Shown in pieces: positions 49,809 through 57,776 of a DNA stretch of 64,000 nucleotides. Position numbers and translations under genes: made by a program. Source of the stretch: Actinoplanes sp. NBRC 103695 (GTDB taxonomy: Bacteria; Actinomycetota; Actinomycetes; Mycobacteriales; Micromonosporaceae); assembly GCF_030269485.1 (NCBI RefSeq), contig NZ_BSTL01000004.1, positions 248,001-312,000 of the forward strand. The letters are read 5' to 3'. How positions within the stretch are numbered: position 1 is the stretch's first letter; each line of letters starts with the position of its first letter. The notes below the pieces were generated by a model. It did not search any database and was not told where the DNA came from. It saw only the letters and a program-made list of their open reading frames with translations.

Positions 49809-50698
49809 CCCAGGTTCTGTTCCTGCTGACGCCCGGCCTGCATCTGCTCGACCTGGCCGGGCCGGCGCAGGTGTTCGGCACGGCCGGGGACTTCGGTCAC
49901 CGGTACGAGCTGCGGTACGTGGCCGGGCGCACGGATGTGCGTACGCATCAGGATGTGACCTTGACGGCCGAGACCGAACCGCCCGGGATCTCCCCGGACG
50001 ACCTGGTCATCGTGCCGGGCTGGCGCGCGCCGCTGGCATCCGGCGAGTTCCCGGACCACCTGCTCGACCTGCTGCGCGCGCACCACGCGTCGGGCGGCAC
50101 CGTGGTGAGCGCCGGCGCCGACGCGCTGGGCCGGGCGGGGCTGCTCGACGGCCGCCGCTGCACCACCCACCACCACCTTCAGGCGGAGCTGGCGCGCCGC
50201 TACCCGAGTGCGATCCTGGTGCCGGACGTGCTCTTCGTCGCCGACGACCGGGTGCTGTCGTCGGCCGGGATCGCCAGCGGCATCGACCTGTCGCTGCACC
50301 TGATGGCGGTGCGGCACGGCCCGGCGGCGGCGGCCCGGATCGCCCGCGCGATGGTGGTCTACGCCCGTCGCAACGGCGAGGAGCCGCAGGCCAGCGCGAT
50401 GCTCCGGCACCGCGCGCACCTCAGCGACGTGGTGCACCGGGTGCAGGACGAGATCGACGCGCGTTTCGCCGAGACGCTGCCGCTGGCGGAACTCGCGTCC
50501 CGCGCGGGGGTCAGCGGGCGCACGCTGACCCGGCTCTTCGACACCGCGGTGGGGTGCTCGCCGCTGCGCTATCAGCAGGCGCTGCGGCTGGAGCGCGCCG
50601 AGCACCTGATCGGCCACGGCTCCACGGTGGAGGCCGCCGCCCGGGCTGTGGGCTTCGGCGACGCGCGGATGCTGCGGCGCCTCCGGAACCGCCCGTAG
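49805..50698 (+). CDS. GlxA-family AraC-type regulator with Cys-less DJ-1/PfpI domain
   Basis: The 297-residue protein has an N-terminal DJ-1/PfpI-like domain (LFLLTPGLHLLDLAGPAQVF, then VVSAGADALGRAGLLDG) and a C-terminal AraC HTH (ETLPLAELASRAGVSGRTLT, then HGSTVEAAARAVGFGDARML). The Cys of the usual VCTGAF motif is replaced by Ala in VSAGAD, so it is a sensing rather than catalytic domain. The TTG start overlaps the hydrolase stop (TTGA), so the regulator is co-translated with a candidate target. Its stop codon is inside a 14-bp tandem duplication. Confidence 0.88.
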   Translation: MTQVLFLLTPGLHLLDLAGPAQVFGTAGDFGHRYELRYVAGRTDVRTHQDVTLTAETEPPGISPDDLVIVPGWRAPLASGEFPDHLLDLLRAHHASGGTVVSAGADALGRAGLLDGRRCTTHHHLQAELARRYPSAILVPDVLFVADDRVLSSAGIASGIDLSLHLMAVRHGPAAAARIARAMVVYARRNGEEPQASAMLRHRAHLSDVVHRVQDEIDARFAETLPLAELASRAGVSGRTLTRLFDTAVGCSPLRYQQALRLERAEHLIGHGSTVEAAARAVGFGDARMLRRLRNRP

Positions 50699-50720
50699 TC
50701 ACAGCTCCGTAGTCACAGCT
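50693..50720. repeat. 14-bp tandem duplication spanning two convergent stops
   Basis: CCGTAGTCACAGCT occurs twice in direct succession. The first TAG (50696-50698) ends the GlxA-type gene on the plus strand. In the second copy TCA (50713-50715) is the TGA of the PLP-enzyme gene on the minus strand. Each unit thus holds a stop for each strand. Confidence 0.9.
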
Positions 50721-51600
50721 CCGGGTGGCCGAACAGTCCCGGCAGGCCGCCGGTGTGCAGGAAGACGACGCGGCCGGTGCGGGTCAGGCCGTCGCCGCGC
50801 CCCGAGGCGATCAGGCCGGCCAGCGCCCGGCCGGTGTACGTCGGGTCGAGGAACAGGCCCTCGGTGCGGGCGGCCAGCTTGATCGCGTCGCGGACCGGTT
50901 CGGTGAACGCGGCGTACCCCCGGCCGATCTGGCTGCGGTCGATGGTCAGCGACGACGGCGGGCTGGGCAGCAGCGCGCCGACCGTGGCGTGCGGGTCGGC
51001 GACCGCCCCGACGTCGACGCCGTACACCCGTTCCGGGCCGAGCTCGCGCACCAGCCCCGCCATCGTCCCGCCGGAGCCGACCGCCACCACCACCCGGTCG
51101 AAGTCGGGCACCTGGTCGACGAGCTCCTTGGCACAGTCCACATAGCCCTGCACCGACACCGCGGACGTGCCGCCGAACGGGATCAGGTGCGCGCCGTCGT
51201 GCCGCGCCGCCTCGGCCTGGGCAACCTGCGTGGGCGACTCGTCACCGGCCCAGACCACCTCGGCGCCGGCCAGCGAGTCCAGAATCAGGTTGCCGGCCAG
51301 GCCCGCCGGTTGATGCCCGGCCAGCACGAGCACGCACCGCAGCCCCAGCCGGGCCGCCGCGGCCGCCGTCAGCCGGCAGTGGTTGCTCTGCTGCGCGCCG
51401 GTGGTGACCAGGGTGTGCGCGCCCGCCGCCAGGGCCTCGGCGCACGTGTACTCCAGCTTGCGCACCTTGTTGCCGCCGCCGCCGAGACCGACCAGATCGT
51501 CCCGCTTCACCCACAACTCGCGCAGGCCAAGCGCGGCAGCCAGCCGCGGGGCACGCTCGATGGGTGTCGGCCATGCGCCCAGGGACACGGGTGTGACCAT
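50713..51600 (-). CDS. D-cysteine desulfhydrase / ACC deaminase-like PLP enzyme
   Basis: The 295-residue fold-type II PLP enzyme has LWVKRDDLVGLGGGGNKVRK (PLP Lys45), VTTGAQQSNHCRLTAAAAAR, VAVGSGGTMAGLVRELG (phosphate loop) and the C-terminal HTGGLPGLFG. It matches the D-cysteine desulfhydrase/1-aminocyclopropane-1-carboxylate deaminase group; substrate is undetermined. TAATCT (51607-51612 complement) lies 6 nt before ATG 51600. It is convergent with the GlxA-type gene. Confidence 0.92.
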   Translation of the reverse strand: MVTPVSLGAWPTPIERAPRLAAALGLRELWVKRDDLVGLGGGGNKVRKLEYTCAEALAAGAHTLVTTGAQQSNHCRLTAAAAARLGLRCVLVLAGHQPAGLAGNLILDSLAGAEVVWAGDESPTQVAQAEAARHDGAHLIPFGGTSAVSVQGYVDCAKELVDQVPDFDRVVVAVGSGGTMAGLVRELGPERVYGVDVGAVADPHATVGALLPSPPSSLTIDRSQIGRGYAAFTEPVRDAIKLAARTEGLFLDPTYTGRALAGLIASGRGDGLTRTGRVVFLHTGGLPGLFGHPEL

Positions 51601-51741
51601 GATCGGAGATTACCCGGCGTGTAAAGGCCGCCGCATCACCCCATCGGTCGTGCCCGCCGCCGCCCCGGTTCCGGCCGCACCCCCGAGATCCAAACCCTTC
51701 ACGGGTACGCCGTGAGCACGCTGGCCGGGGCGCCGGGATGA

Positions 51742-52659
51742 TCAGGCGCGACGCCACGCCACACGCTGGACCAGCAGGGTGAGGACACCGGCGATCACGA
51801 TCGCGGCGAGGTTGATGAGCAGCTGAAGGGCCGAACCCGCCGCCTCGTCCCCGACGCCGTAGGCCAGGGCGACCGCCGCGTTCGCCGCCGCCGGAACCGT
51901 GGTCACCGAGATCAGCACGCCGACCAGGGTGCCCGCCTTCGCCGAGGTCAGCGACAGCATCCCGGCGATCCCGGCGAGGAAGCCGACCACCCAGCTGAGC
52001 GCGTCAGGCTGCCAGATGAAGCTGGTCAGAGGCCGTTCGGCGAGCAGCATGTCCTTGTCCACCAGCCCCGCCAGGTCGAGCAGCCAGGTGGTCAGCACGG
52101 TCACCACGACGCCCACCGCGAACCCGGTCACCAGCGCGGTCACCGCCCGCCCGGCCAGCGCCGCCCGGCCGCGGACCAGCCCGACGCAGAGCGCGGCGAG
52201 CGGCCCGAACTCCGGACCCACCACCATCGCGCCGACGATCAGGATCGGCTGATCCAGCAGAACGCCGATGCCCGCGATCACCGTCGCCACCGCCATGAAG
52301 ACGAAGTACGCGGCGGACAACCGCGTCTCCTCGGCGGTGACCTGCTCGACCTCCTCCCACACCACGGCGTCCACGCCGAAGCCGGGCGCCCGCCTCTCGG
52401 CCCGGTCGGCGGACGCTGAGAGCTTGGCATCGACCCGCTCGATCGAGATCGAACCGTCCCGTTCCAGGCCCAGCCCGCGCAGTTCCCCGAGCACCGCGCT
52501 GACACCCTCGCGCGCCACGTCGCAGGTGATCAGATCGCCGACCGGATCCCGGGCGACCCCGGTGATGACCACGACATGCGTGGCCGCCTCGCTCGCGGCG
52601 AGCACGTGCTCGACCTGGGCGGTCCGCTGAGCCGGGCTGATGATCCGCAGGTGCAGCAC
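51742..52659 (-). CDS. DUF389 membrane protein
   Basis: This 305-residue protein matches the DUF389 family. The N-terminal soluble domain begins with LHLRIISPAQRTAQVEHVLA. Six TM helices follow, with LIVGAMVVGPEFGPLAALCV in the second and VTTVPAAANAAVALAYG near the end. GTG 52659 gives the family-typical MLHLR-like start; a GTG at 52683 is possible. TTCGAT lies 6 nt upstream. The role is unknown; family members are loosely linked to transport. Confidence 0.85.
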   Translation of the reverse strand: MLHLRIISPAQRTAQVEHVLAASEAATHVVVITGVARDPVGDLITCDVAREGVSAVLGELRGLGLERDGSISIERVDAKLSASADRAERRAPGFGVDAVVWEEVEQVTAEETRLSAAYFVFMAVATVIAGIGVLLDQPILIVGAMVVGPEFGPLAALCVGLVRGRAALAGRAVTALVTGFAVGVVVTVLTTWLLDLAGLVDKDMLLAERPLTSFIWQPDALSWVVGFLAGIAGMLSLTSAKAGTLVGVLISVTTVPAAANAAVALAYGVGDEAAGSALQLLINLAAIVIAGVLTLLVQRVAWRRA

Positions 52660-52712
52660 CGCGCTATCGAACCACGCCCGCACCGCACCCGCGCGAAGCC
52701 CCCACGCAGGCC

Positions 52713-52816
52713 GCTTTGCTCTGCTTACCCATACGCACCAGCGGCTTCACCAGCGGCGGCGCCGCGACCCCGGGTGTCGGCGCGGGGCGCTTCCTATAGG
52801 TAAGCAGAGCAAAGCG
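52713..52816. repeat. REPIN-like inverted pair, locus 3
   Basis: The left arm (52713-52733) and right arm (52795-52815) are inverted over 21 bp with one mismatch, sharing the GCTCTGCTTACC core. The loop is 61 bp. The pair lies 54 bp upstream of the DUF389 start, in the gene-free stretch 52660-53272, which also holds T, R and a relic of the 27-bp repeat. Confidence 0.85.
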
Positions 52817-52919
52817 CCGGCGGGGAGAGGTGGCGGGCGCGGACGGCGCTAACTGTGAGTGAGGCGGGCGCTGCTCAGTGGTCGGCGGTTGACCGGCGCG
52901 ACCGGCTGTCCCGCCGGGC

Positions 52920-53000
52920 GCGGGGTTCGCTGGGTTGTGCCAGGCGCCCGGGTGCCCGCTTGGCGTCGCTGCCGCCGGTCGTGGCCCTGGGCGGTCCGGC
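52920..53000 (+). repeat. Single diverged copy of block T
   Basis: GGGTTGTGCCAGGCGCCCGGG, split here as GGGTTGTGCC then AGGCGCCCGGG, followed by TGCCCGCT and CGCTGCCGCCGG, matches the T unit of 37923-38150. It lies immediately 5' of element R, the same order as at the first locus. Confidence 0.7.
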
Positions 53001-53010
53001 CCGTCGCGGT

Positions 53011-53165
53011 CGGTGGTAGGACCGGGCGCGAGTGGTAGGTCCAGGCACGAAGTGGTGGACCAGCGCGGCATTCGGGTCGAAATGCCGCACTGAGCTACCA
53101 CCGTCCGCGCGAGTGGTAGATAGGAGCGGTCGTGGTGGGCCGGATAGCGCCCGGTCCTACCATCG
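53011..53165 (+). repeat. 155-bp MITE-like element R, copy 2
   Basis: The ends CGGTGGTAGGACCGGGCGC and GCGCCCGGTCCTACCATCG are inverted with 18 of 19 matches. The length equals copy 1 (38162-38316), and the interior is clearly related. No internal gene. It is the main content of 53001-53180. Confidence 0.82.
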
Positions 53166-53272
53166 GCCGTGCGTGAGCGGTCAACTCGGCTGCCTGGCGG
53201 CCCGGCGACGCCCACGCTCGGCGAGAGCGCCGGCAGCGAGGGCACGCATCAGGCCTTCACCGCGAAAAGATC

Positions 53273-54385
53273 CTAGGGCGTCGCGTCGGCGTGGATGGGG
53301 CCGTCCGTGCCGGTCAGGCGCAGTCCGCTGCCGCCCCAGCGCATGCCGACGATCTCGGCCGCCACGCTGACCGCGGTCTCCTCGGGCGTGCGCGCGCCCA
53401 GGTCGAGCCCGATCGGCGAGGACAGGCGGGCCAGTTCGTCCGGCGTGACGCCGGCCTCGCGGAGACGTTTCAGGCGGTCGTCGTGCGTACGCCGGGAACC
53501 CATCGCCCCCACGTAGCCGAGCGGGAGCCGCAACGCGACCTCGAGCACCGGCACGTCGAACTTGGGGTCGTGGGTGAGTACGCAGGCGACCGTGCGCTCG
53601 TCGATCCGCCCGGCCGACGCCTCGGCCGTCAGGTAGCGGTGCGGCCAGTCGACGACGACCTCGTCGGCGGTGGGGAAGCGGCGCTTCGTGGCGAAGACCG
53701 GGCGGGCGTCGCAGACGGTCACCCGGTAGCCGAGGAACGAGCCGATCCCGGCGACCGCGGCGGCGTGGTCGGTGGCGCCGAAGACGAGCATCCGGGCGGG
53801 CGGCGCGAACGAGCTGACCAGCAGCGTGGTGCCGTCGCCGCGGCGCTGGCCGTCGGGGCCGTAGTGCAGGATCGCGGTGCGTCCGGCGGCGAGCAGGCCG
53901 CGACCGTCGTCGGTGGACGCGTCGTCGAGGCGGTCGCCGCCCAGCGTGCCGGTGCGGCCGTCGGGGGTGAGCAGCAGGTGCTGGGCGACCGGGCCGGTGA
54001 CCCCGGTGACCAGCGCGATCGGGCGGTCGGCGGCGATCGCGGCGGCCAGCTCGGGCAGCTCGGGGAAGGTGTGCCGGTCGACCTTCTCGATGAACAACTC
54101 GATGATGCCGCCGCAGGTCAGGCCGACCTCGAACGCGTCGTCGTCGCTGATGCCGAAGCGTACGGTCTGCGCCTCGCCGGTCTCGGCGACCTCGCGGCAC
54201 AGCTCGTAGACGGCGCCTTCGACGCAGCCGCCGGAGACGCTGCCCGAGGCGGTGCCGTCGGGGCCGACCAGCATCGCGGCGCCGGCCTGCCGGGGTGCGC
54301 TCTTCCACGTCCCGGTGACGGTGGCGAGCCCGACCGCCTCGCCCGCGTGCCACCAGCGCATCAGGTCGTCCAGCACGTCACGCAT
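53273..54385 (-). CDS. XdhC/CoxI-family molybdenum-enzyme maturation protein
   Basis: This 370-residue protein matches XdhC/CoxI proteins, which insert sulfurated molybdenum cofactor into xanthine dehydrogenase-type enzymes. The N-terminal domain has TWKSAPRQAGAAMLV and SGSVSGGCVEGAVYEL (conserved Cys). The C-terminal Rossmann domain has MLVFGATDHAAAVAGIGSFL, VACVLTHDPKFDVPVLEVAL, GYVGAMGSRRTHDDR and GLDLGARTPEETAVSVAAEI. It overlaps the MocA-like gene by 8 bp. No molybdenum hydroxylase subunits lie in the window. Confidence 0.93.
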   Translation of the reverse strand: MRDVLDDLMRWWHAGEAVGLATVTGTWKSAPRQAGAAMLVGPDGTASGSVSGGCVEGAVYELCREVAETGEAQTVRFGISDDDAFEVGLTCGGIIELFIEKVDRHTFPELPELAAAIAADRPIALVTGVTGPVAQHLLLTPDGRTGTLGGDRLDDASTDDGRGLLAAGRTAILHYGPDGQRRGDGTTLLVSSFAPPARMLVFGATDHAAAVAGIGSFLGYRVTVCDARPVFATKRRFPTADEVVVDWPHRYLTAEASAGRIDERTVACVLTHDPKFDVPVLEVALRLPLGYVGAMGSRRTHDDRLKRLREAGVTPDELARLSSPIGLDLGARTPEETAVSVAAEIVGMRWGGSGLRLTGTDGPIHADATP

Positions 54386-54977
54386 GGTCGGCCTCCAGAG
54401 GCACGTCGAGAGGGGGTACGTCGAGAGGGGGCACGTCGAGAAGGGGTACGTCGAGATCGGTGTCGTCGGCGACGTCGCTGACGTCGACCACCCGCACGTC
54501 GCGGGTGCGCAGGTAGTCGCGGGCGCCCCGATCGCCGACGGCGGCGGCGGAGGCGCCCGCCCAGTGGTCGCGCCCGAGCAGCACGGGATGGCCGCGCCGG
54601 TCGCCGTAGCCGCCCATGACCAGCGCGGACGGGCCGGCGAAGGACGCGATGCGCGTGACGGCGGCCGGGGTGACGCCGGGCATGTCGACCAGCGTGATCA
54701 TGGCGGCGTCGAAGCGGTCGGAGAGCGCGGCGAGCCCGGCGCGGAACGACGAGCCCATGCCCGTGTCCCAGTCCGGATTGTCCACATAGTCCAGCGAAGG
54801 GGCGGCTTTCCGGACTTCGTCACCAGCCGCGCCGAGGACGATCACGACGCTGGACAACGAGGAGAGAACGGCGGCCGCACGCTGGACGAGCAGCTCACCG
54901 TCGTAGGAGACCAGCGCCTTGGGCATGCCGTAGCGCCGGCCGGCTCCGGCCGCCAGGACGACCCCGGCGATCTCCAT
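54378..54977 (-). CDS. MocA-like molybdenum cofactor nucleotidyltransferase
   Basis: The 199-residue protein is an NTP-transferase of the MocA/MobA type: LAAGAGRRYGMPKALVSYDG (nucleotide loop), DNPDWDTGMGSSFRAGLAAL, TLVDMPGVTPAAVTRIA and GGYGDRRGHPVLLGRDHW. Coupling with XdhC supports molybdopterin cytidylylation. The last 25 residues carry four LDVP/PLDVP-type repeats from a 15-bp tandem repeat. TAGGCT lies 7 nt before ATG 54977 and includes the TAG stop of the preceding gene. Confidence 0.9.
   Translation of the reverse strand: MEIAGVVLAAGAGRRYGMPKALVSYDGELLVQRAAAVLSSLSSVVIVLGAAGDEVRKAAPSLDYVDNPDWDTGMGSSFRAGLAALSDRFDAAMITLVDMPGVTPAAVTRIASFAGPSALVMGGYGDRRGHPVLLGRDHWAGASAAAVGDRGARDYLRTRDVRVVDVSDVADDTDLDVPLLDVPPLDVPPLDVPLEADHA
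54401..54460 (-). repeat. 15-bp in-frame tandem repeat in the MocA-like C-terminus
   Basis: The + strand unit GTACGTCGAGAGGGG (or GCAC...) occurs four times with few changes and does not break the frame. It adds LDVPP/LDVPL repeats beyond the catalytic domain. Confidence 0.88.
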
Positions 54978-54987
54978 ACGAACGAGC

Positions 54988-56304
54988 CTAACCCCGGAGC
55001 GCGGCGGGCAGTCCACGGATCGCGGCCAGGGGGAGCGAGCTGCGCGGCTGATAGGACACCCGCCACAGCCCGCCGTGCGCCGCGGCATACGTCTCGTCGG
55101 CCGGCGGAGGCCGGCGCGGCTTGCGCAGTCCGTGCACCATCAGCACCGCCATCAGCTTGCTCGCGGTCGCCGGTTCGAAGATCTCCACGCCGAAGACATG
55201 AGCTCCGGCGTACGCGGCGGCGAGCAACCGGTTGCTGGTGACCGAGCGGGTGAGCGTGGCCGGCGCCACGCCGAAGATCATCGGGGTGACGGCGGCGCGC
55301 CACCGCAGGATGCGTTTGGCGAGCGCGTAGTTCGGGCCCTGTACCGGGAAGAGCCCGTCGTAGATCGCCGGGGCGCCGTCGGGGTAGTTGGGCCGCATCA
55401 TCCGCCCGGCGGAGAGCAGGTTCCCGGCCTTGACCCGCGCCGACCGCCGCCGCCAGCGGTCGCGGCTCTCGGCCACGGCGCTTGCCGGGACCGTGAACGC
55501 GTCGGTCGGCGTGGCCAGCCCGGCCAGCGTGACGTCGCCACGCTGCCGCAGGTGCTCGCCCAGGGCGTCGACGGCGACGGCCAGCCGGGGGTGGACCGCG
55601 CCCGGCGCGTACACGTAATTGCCGAGAACGAGCGGGCCCTCCACCGCCGCGAGTGAAGCGGCGACCTCGGGCAACTCGGCGATCAGGTCCGCGCGCAGCG
55701 CGAGCAGCCGCCCGGCGCTCTTCCCGGCGACCGCGACCACCCGTTCCCAGAGGGCGGGCCGGGGGAGGTCGACGCCGACGACGGTGCCGCCCCAGCCGAG
55801 GACGGCGGGCAGCGGGCCCATCTCGGCGCCCGCCCCGAGCACGACGAGGGTGTGGCCGGTGAGGTCGAGCCAGTCCGGGTTGGCGGCGACCTCCCGGACG
55901 GCCGCCGCGCACGACTCCTCGACGATGCCGCCGGACACCCAGGCGTCCAGCTGCCTGTCCAGCTCGCCGCCGCGCAGCAGGCCGCCGCGGTAGGGGATGG
56001 TCACCTCGCGCTCGGGGGTGCCGCTGCCGGTGATCGTCTCCGGCGTCAGCGCCCGTGAGCCGGTGAGATCGGGGAGCTCGACCCGGCGGTGGATCGACTC
56101 CAGGCCCGCGGCGGCCACCTCGGGGGTGGCGAGCTCGGTCAGCTTGACGAAGTGCCGGACGTAGCCCCTGCGCCAGTCCCGTTCGCCCTCGGCGGCCTCG
56201 GCGGCTGCCGGGTCGGCCGTACGCAAGGCATCGGTGACCACCGACCGGCCGAAAGCCAAACTGCTCCGCCTGCCGTCCGCCCCGGCCGGGTATTCGATCG
56301 CCAT
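54988..56304 (-). CDS. 438-residue protein of unknown function (Rossmann-like)
   Basis: No family is recognised. A central Rossmann-like loop, TLVVLGAGAEMGPLPAVLGW, then GGTVVGVDLPRP, suggests nucleotide or SAM binding. Other features are VRHFVKLTELATPEVAAAG (N-terminal), a Lys/Arg-rich SRDRWRRRSARVKAGNLLSA and QGPNYALAKRILRWR. A hydrophobic helix lies near 340-360. GAGACT lies 7 nt before ATG 56304. It precedes the MocA-like and XdhC genes on the same strand, but a link to molybdenum is only positional. Confidence 0.75.
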   Translation of the reverse strand: MAIEYPAGADGRRSSLAFGRSVVTDALRTADPAAAEAAEGERDWRRGYVRHFVKLTELATPEVAAAGLESIHRRVELPDLTGSRALTPETITGSGTPEREVTIPYRGGLLRGGELDRQLDAWVSGGIVEESCAAAVREVAANPDWLDLTGHTLVVLGAGAEMGPLPAVLGWGGTVVGVDLPRPALWERVVAVAGKSAGRLLALRADLIAELPEVAASLAAVEGPLVLGNYVYAPGAVHPRLAVAVDALGEHLRQRGDVTLAGLATPTDAFTVPASAVAESRDRWRRRSARVKAGNLLSAGRMMRPNYPDGAPAIYDGLFPVQGPNYALAKRILRWRAAVTPMIFGVAPATLTRSVTSNRLLAAAYAGAHVFGVEIFEPATASKLMAVLMVHGLRKPRRPPPADETYAAAHGGLWRVSYQPRSSLPLAAIRGLPAALRG

Positions 56305-56411
56305 GTCGAGCAGTCTCTCCTACCCAGGGAGGAGACCGCCTCCTTCCCGGGGCCGCGACTCCGGCCGCCGGTCGGGCGATTACGTCCGTCGATGTCGACA
56401 GAGTCAAGGGC

Positions 56412-57341
56412 ATGGAAACCACTTCTGCGGTACGCCGGGCCGCCACGTGGCACCGGCCGCTGATGATCCTGGTGGCCGCCATGGCGATCCTCACGGTCGT
56501 CACGGCGGTCGGGGTGTTCACCGACGACCGGGAGCTCCTGGGCGCCCCGATCTGGCTCAAGCCGTTCAAGTTCTCCGTGTCGATCCTGCTGTACGGGCTG
56601 ACCCTGGCCTGGATGATCTCGCTGCTGCCGCGGCGCGGCCGGCTCGCCACCTGGCCGGCCGTGGTCATCACCGGCAGCCTGGTGGTCGAGATGATCGTCA
56701 TTGTCGCGCAGGTGATCCGCGGCGAGACCAGCCACTACAACGAGTCCACGCCGCTGAACGCCGCCCTCTGGCAGGCGATGGGCGCGGCGATCATGATCCT
56801 GTTCGTCGCGCATTTCATCATCGGCGTCGCGGTGCTGCGGGCGCGCATCCCGGACCGGGTGTCGCGGACCGGCGTCGCGCTCGGCCTCGGCGTCTCGATG
56901 CTCGGCCTGGTCGCGGCCTTCCCGATGGTGATGCCGAGCATGTCGGGCGGCATCGAGGTGGCCGGCGCGCACACGGCCGGCGCGGCCGACGGAGGGCCGG
57001 GCCTGCCCGTGGTCGGCTGGAGCACGGTCGCCGGTGACCTGCGGATCGGCCACTTCGTCGGGCTGCACGCGTTGCAGGCGCTGCCGCTGCTGGCCTGGGC
57101 GCTGGCCCGGTTCGCCACCCGGCTGTCGGAGCGGACCAAGGTCCGGCTGCTGGTCGTGGCCGGCGCGGGCTACGCCGGGCTGACCGGCCTGCTCACCTGG
57201 CAGGCGCTGCGCGAGCAGCCGCTGATCCACCCGGACGCGCTGACCCTGACCGCGTTCGGCATCCTGGCCGCAGTGGTACTCGGCGGGGCGACCCTGATCG
57301 TCCGTTCCGACCGGGCCGATGACTTGGAGCTCGCAGCATGA
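56412..57341 (+). CDS. Eight-TM membrane protein of unknown function
   Basis: The 309-residue product has about eight TM helices. Features are GAPIWLKPFKFSVSILLYGL near the start, VIRGETSHYNESTPLNAALW in a loop, and IGHFVGLHALQALPLLAWAL, which places conserved His residues near the membrane. It has no family name I can assign. CAGAGT lies 7 nt before ATG 56412. The ABA4-like gene overlaps its stop by ATGA. The operon continues into a two-component system. Confidence 0.8.
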   Translation: METTSAVRRAATWHRPLMILVAAMAILTVVTAVGVFTDDRELLGAPIWLKPFKFSVSILLYGLTLAWMISLLPRRGRLATWPAVVITGSLVVEMIVIVAQVIRGETSHYNESTPLNAALWQAMGAAIMILFVAHFIIGVAVLRARIPDRVSRTGVALGLGVSMLGLVAAFPMVMPSMSGGIEVAGAHTAGAADGGPGLPVVGWSTVAGDLRIGHFVGLHALQALPLLAWALARFATRLSERTKVRLLVVAGAGYAGLTGLLTWQALREQPLIHPDALTLTAFGILAAVVLGGATLIVRSDRADDLELAA

Positions 57342-57766
57342 CGGGGTTCTTGTTCTCGCTCACCTTCCTGGTGGCGGCGCCGTTCTGGGCGCTGATGATC
57401 GTGCTGCCGCACTGGTCCTGGACCAGGCGGATCGCGGCCTCGCCGTGGATCGTGCTGCCGCCCGTGCTGATCTACCTCGTGCTGGTGGCCGGGTCGTTCG
57501 GCGAGGTGCTCCCGGCGGTGGCGCAGCCCACGCTCGGTGGTGTCCGGGAGTTGCTCGGCAGCGCGGACGGCGCGGCGGCCGGGTGGGCGCATTTCATCGC
57601 CTTCGACCTGTTCGTCGGCCGGTGGGCGTACCTGGACTCCCGCAAGCGCGAGATCCCCGCCCTGCTGATGGCCCCGGTGCTGGTGCTCACGATCCTGCTC
57701 GGTCCGCTGGGCCTGCTGGCCTACCTGCTGGTCCGCACGCGTTTCCCGGAGAAGGCCGAGGCTTAG
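57338..57766 (+). CDS. ABA4-like (DUF4281) membrane protein
   Basis: This 142-residue four-TM protein contains the family hallmark HFIAFDLFVGRWAYLDSRKR and the terminal GPLGLLAYLLVRTRF. Plant ABA4 acts in neoxanthin formation; bacterial members have no proven role, though pigment or membrane functions are possible. ATG overlaps the previous gene's stop. Its own TAG stop forms part of the -10 box of the kinase gene. Confidence 0.92.
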   Translation: MTGFLFSLTFLVAAPFWALMIVLPHWSWTRRIAASPWIVLPPVLIYLVLVAGSFGEVLPAVAQPTLGGVRELLGSADGAAAGWAHFIAFDLFVGRWAYLDSRKREIPALLMAPVLVLTILLGPLGLLAYLLVRTRFPEKAEA

Positions 57767-57769
57767 GCT
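57764..57769 (+). promoter_or_regulatory. -10 box TAGGCT built on a stop codon
   Basis: TAGGCT starts with the TAG stop of the ABA4-like gene and ends 7 nt before the kinase GTG start. A leaderless transcript for the kinase could start exactly at its first codon, as at 54985-54990 on the minus strand. Confidence 0.5.
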
Positions 57770-57776
57770 GAACGCC

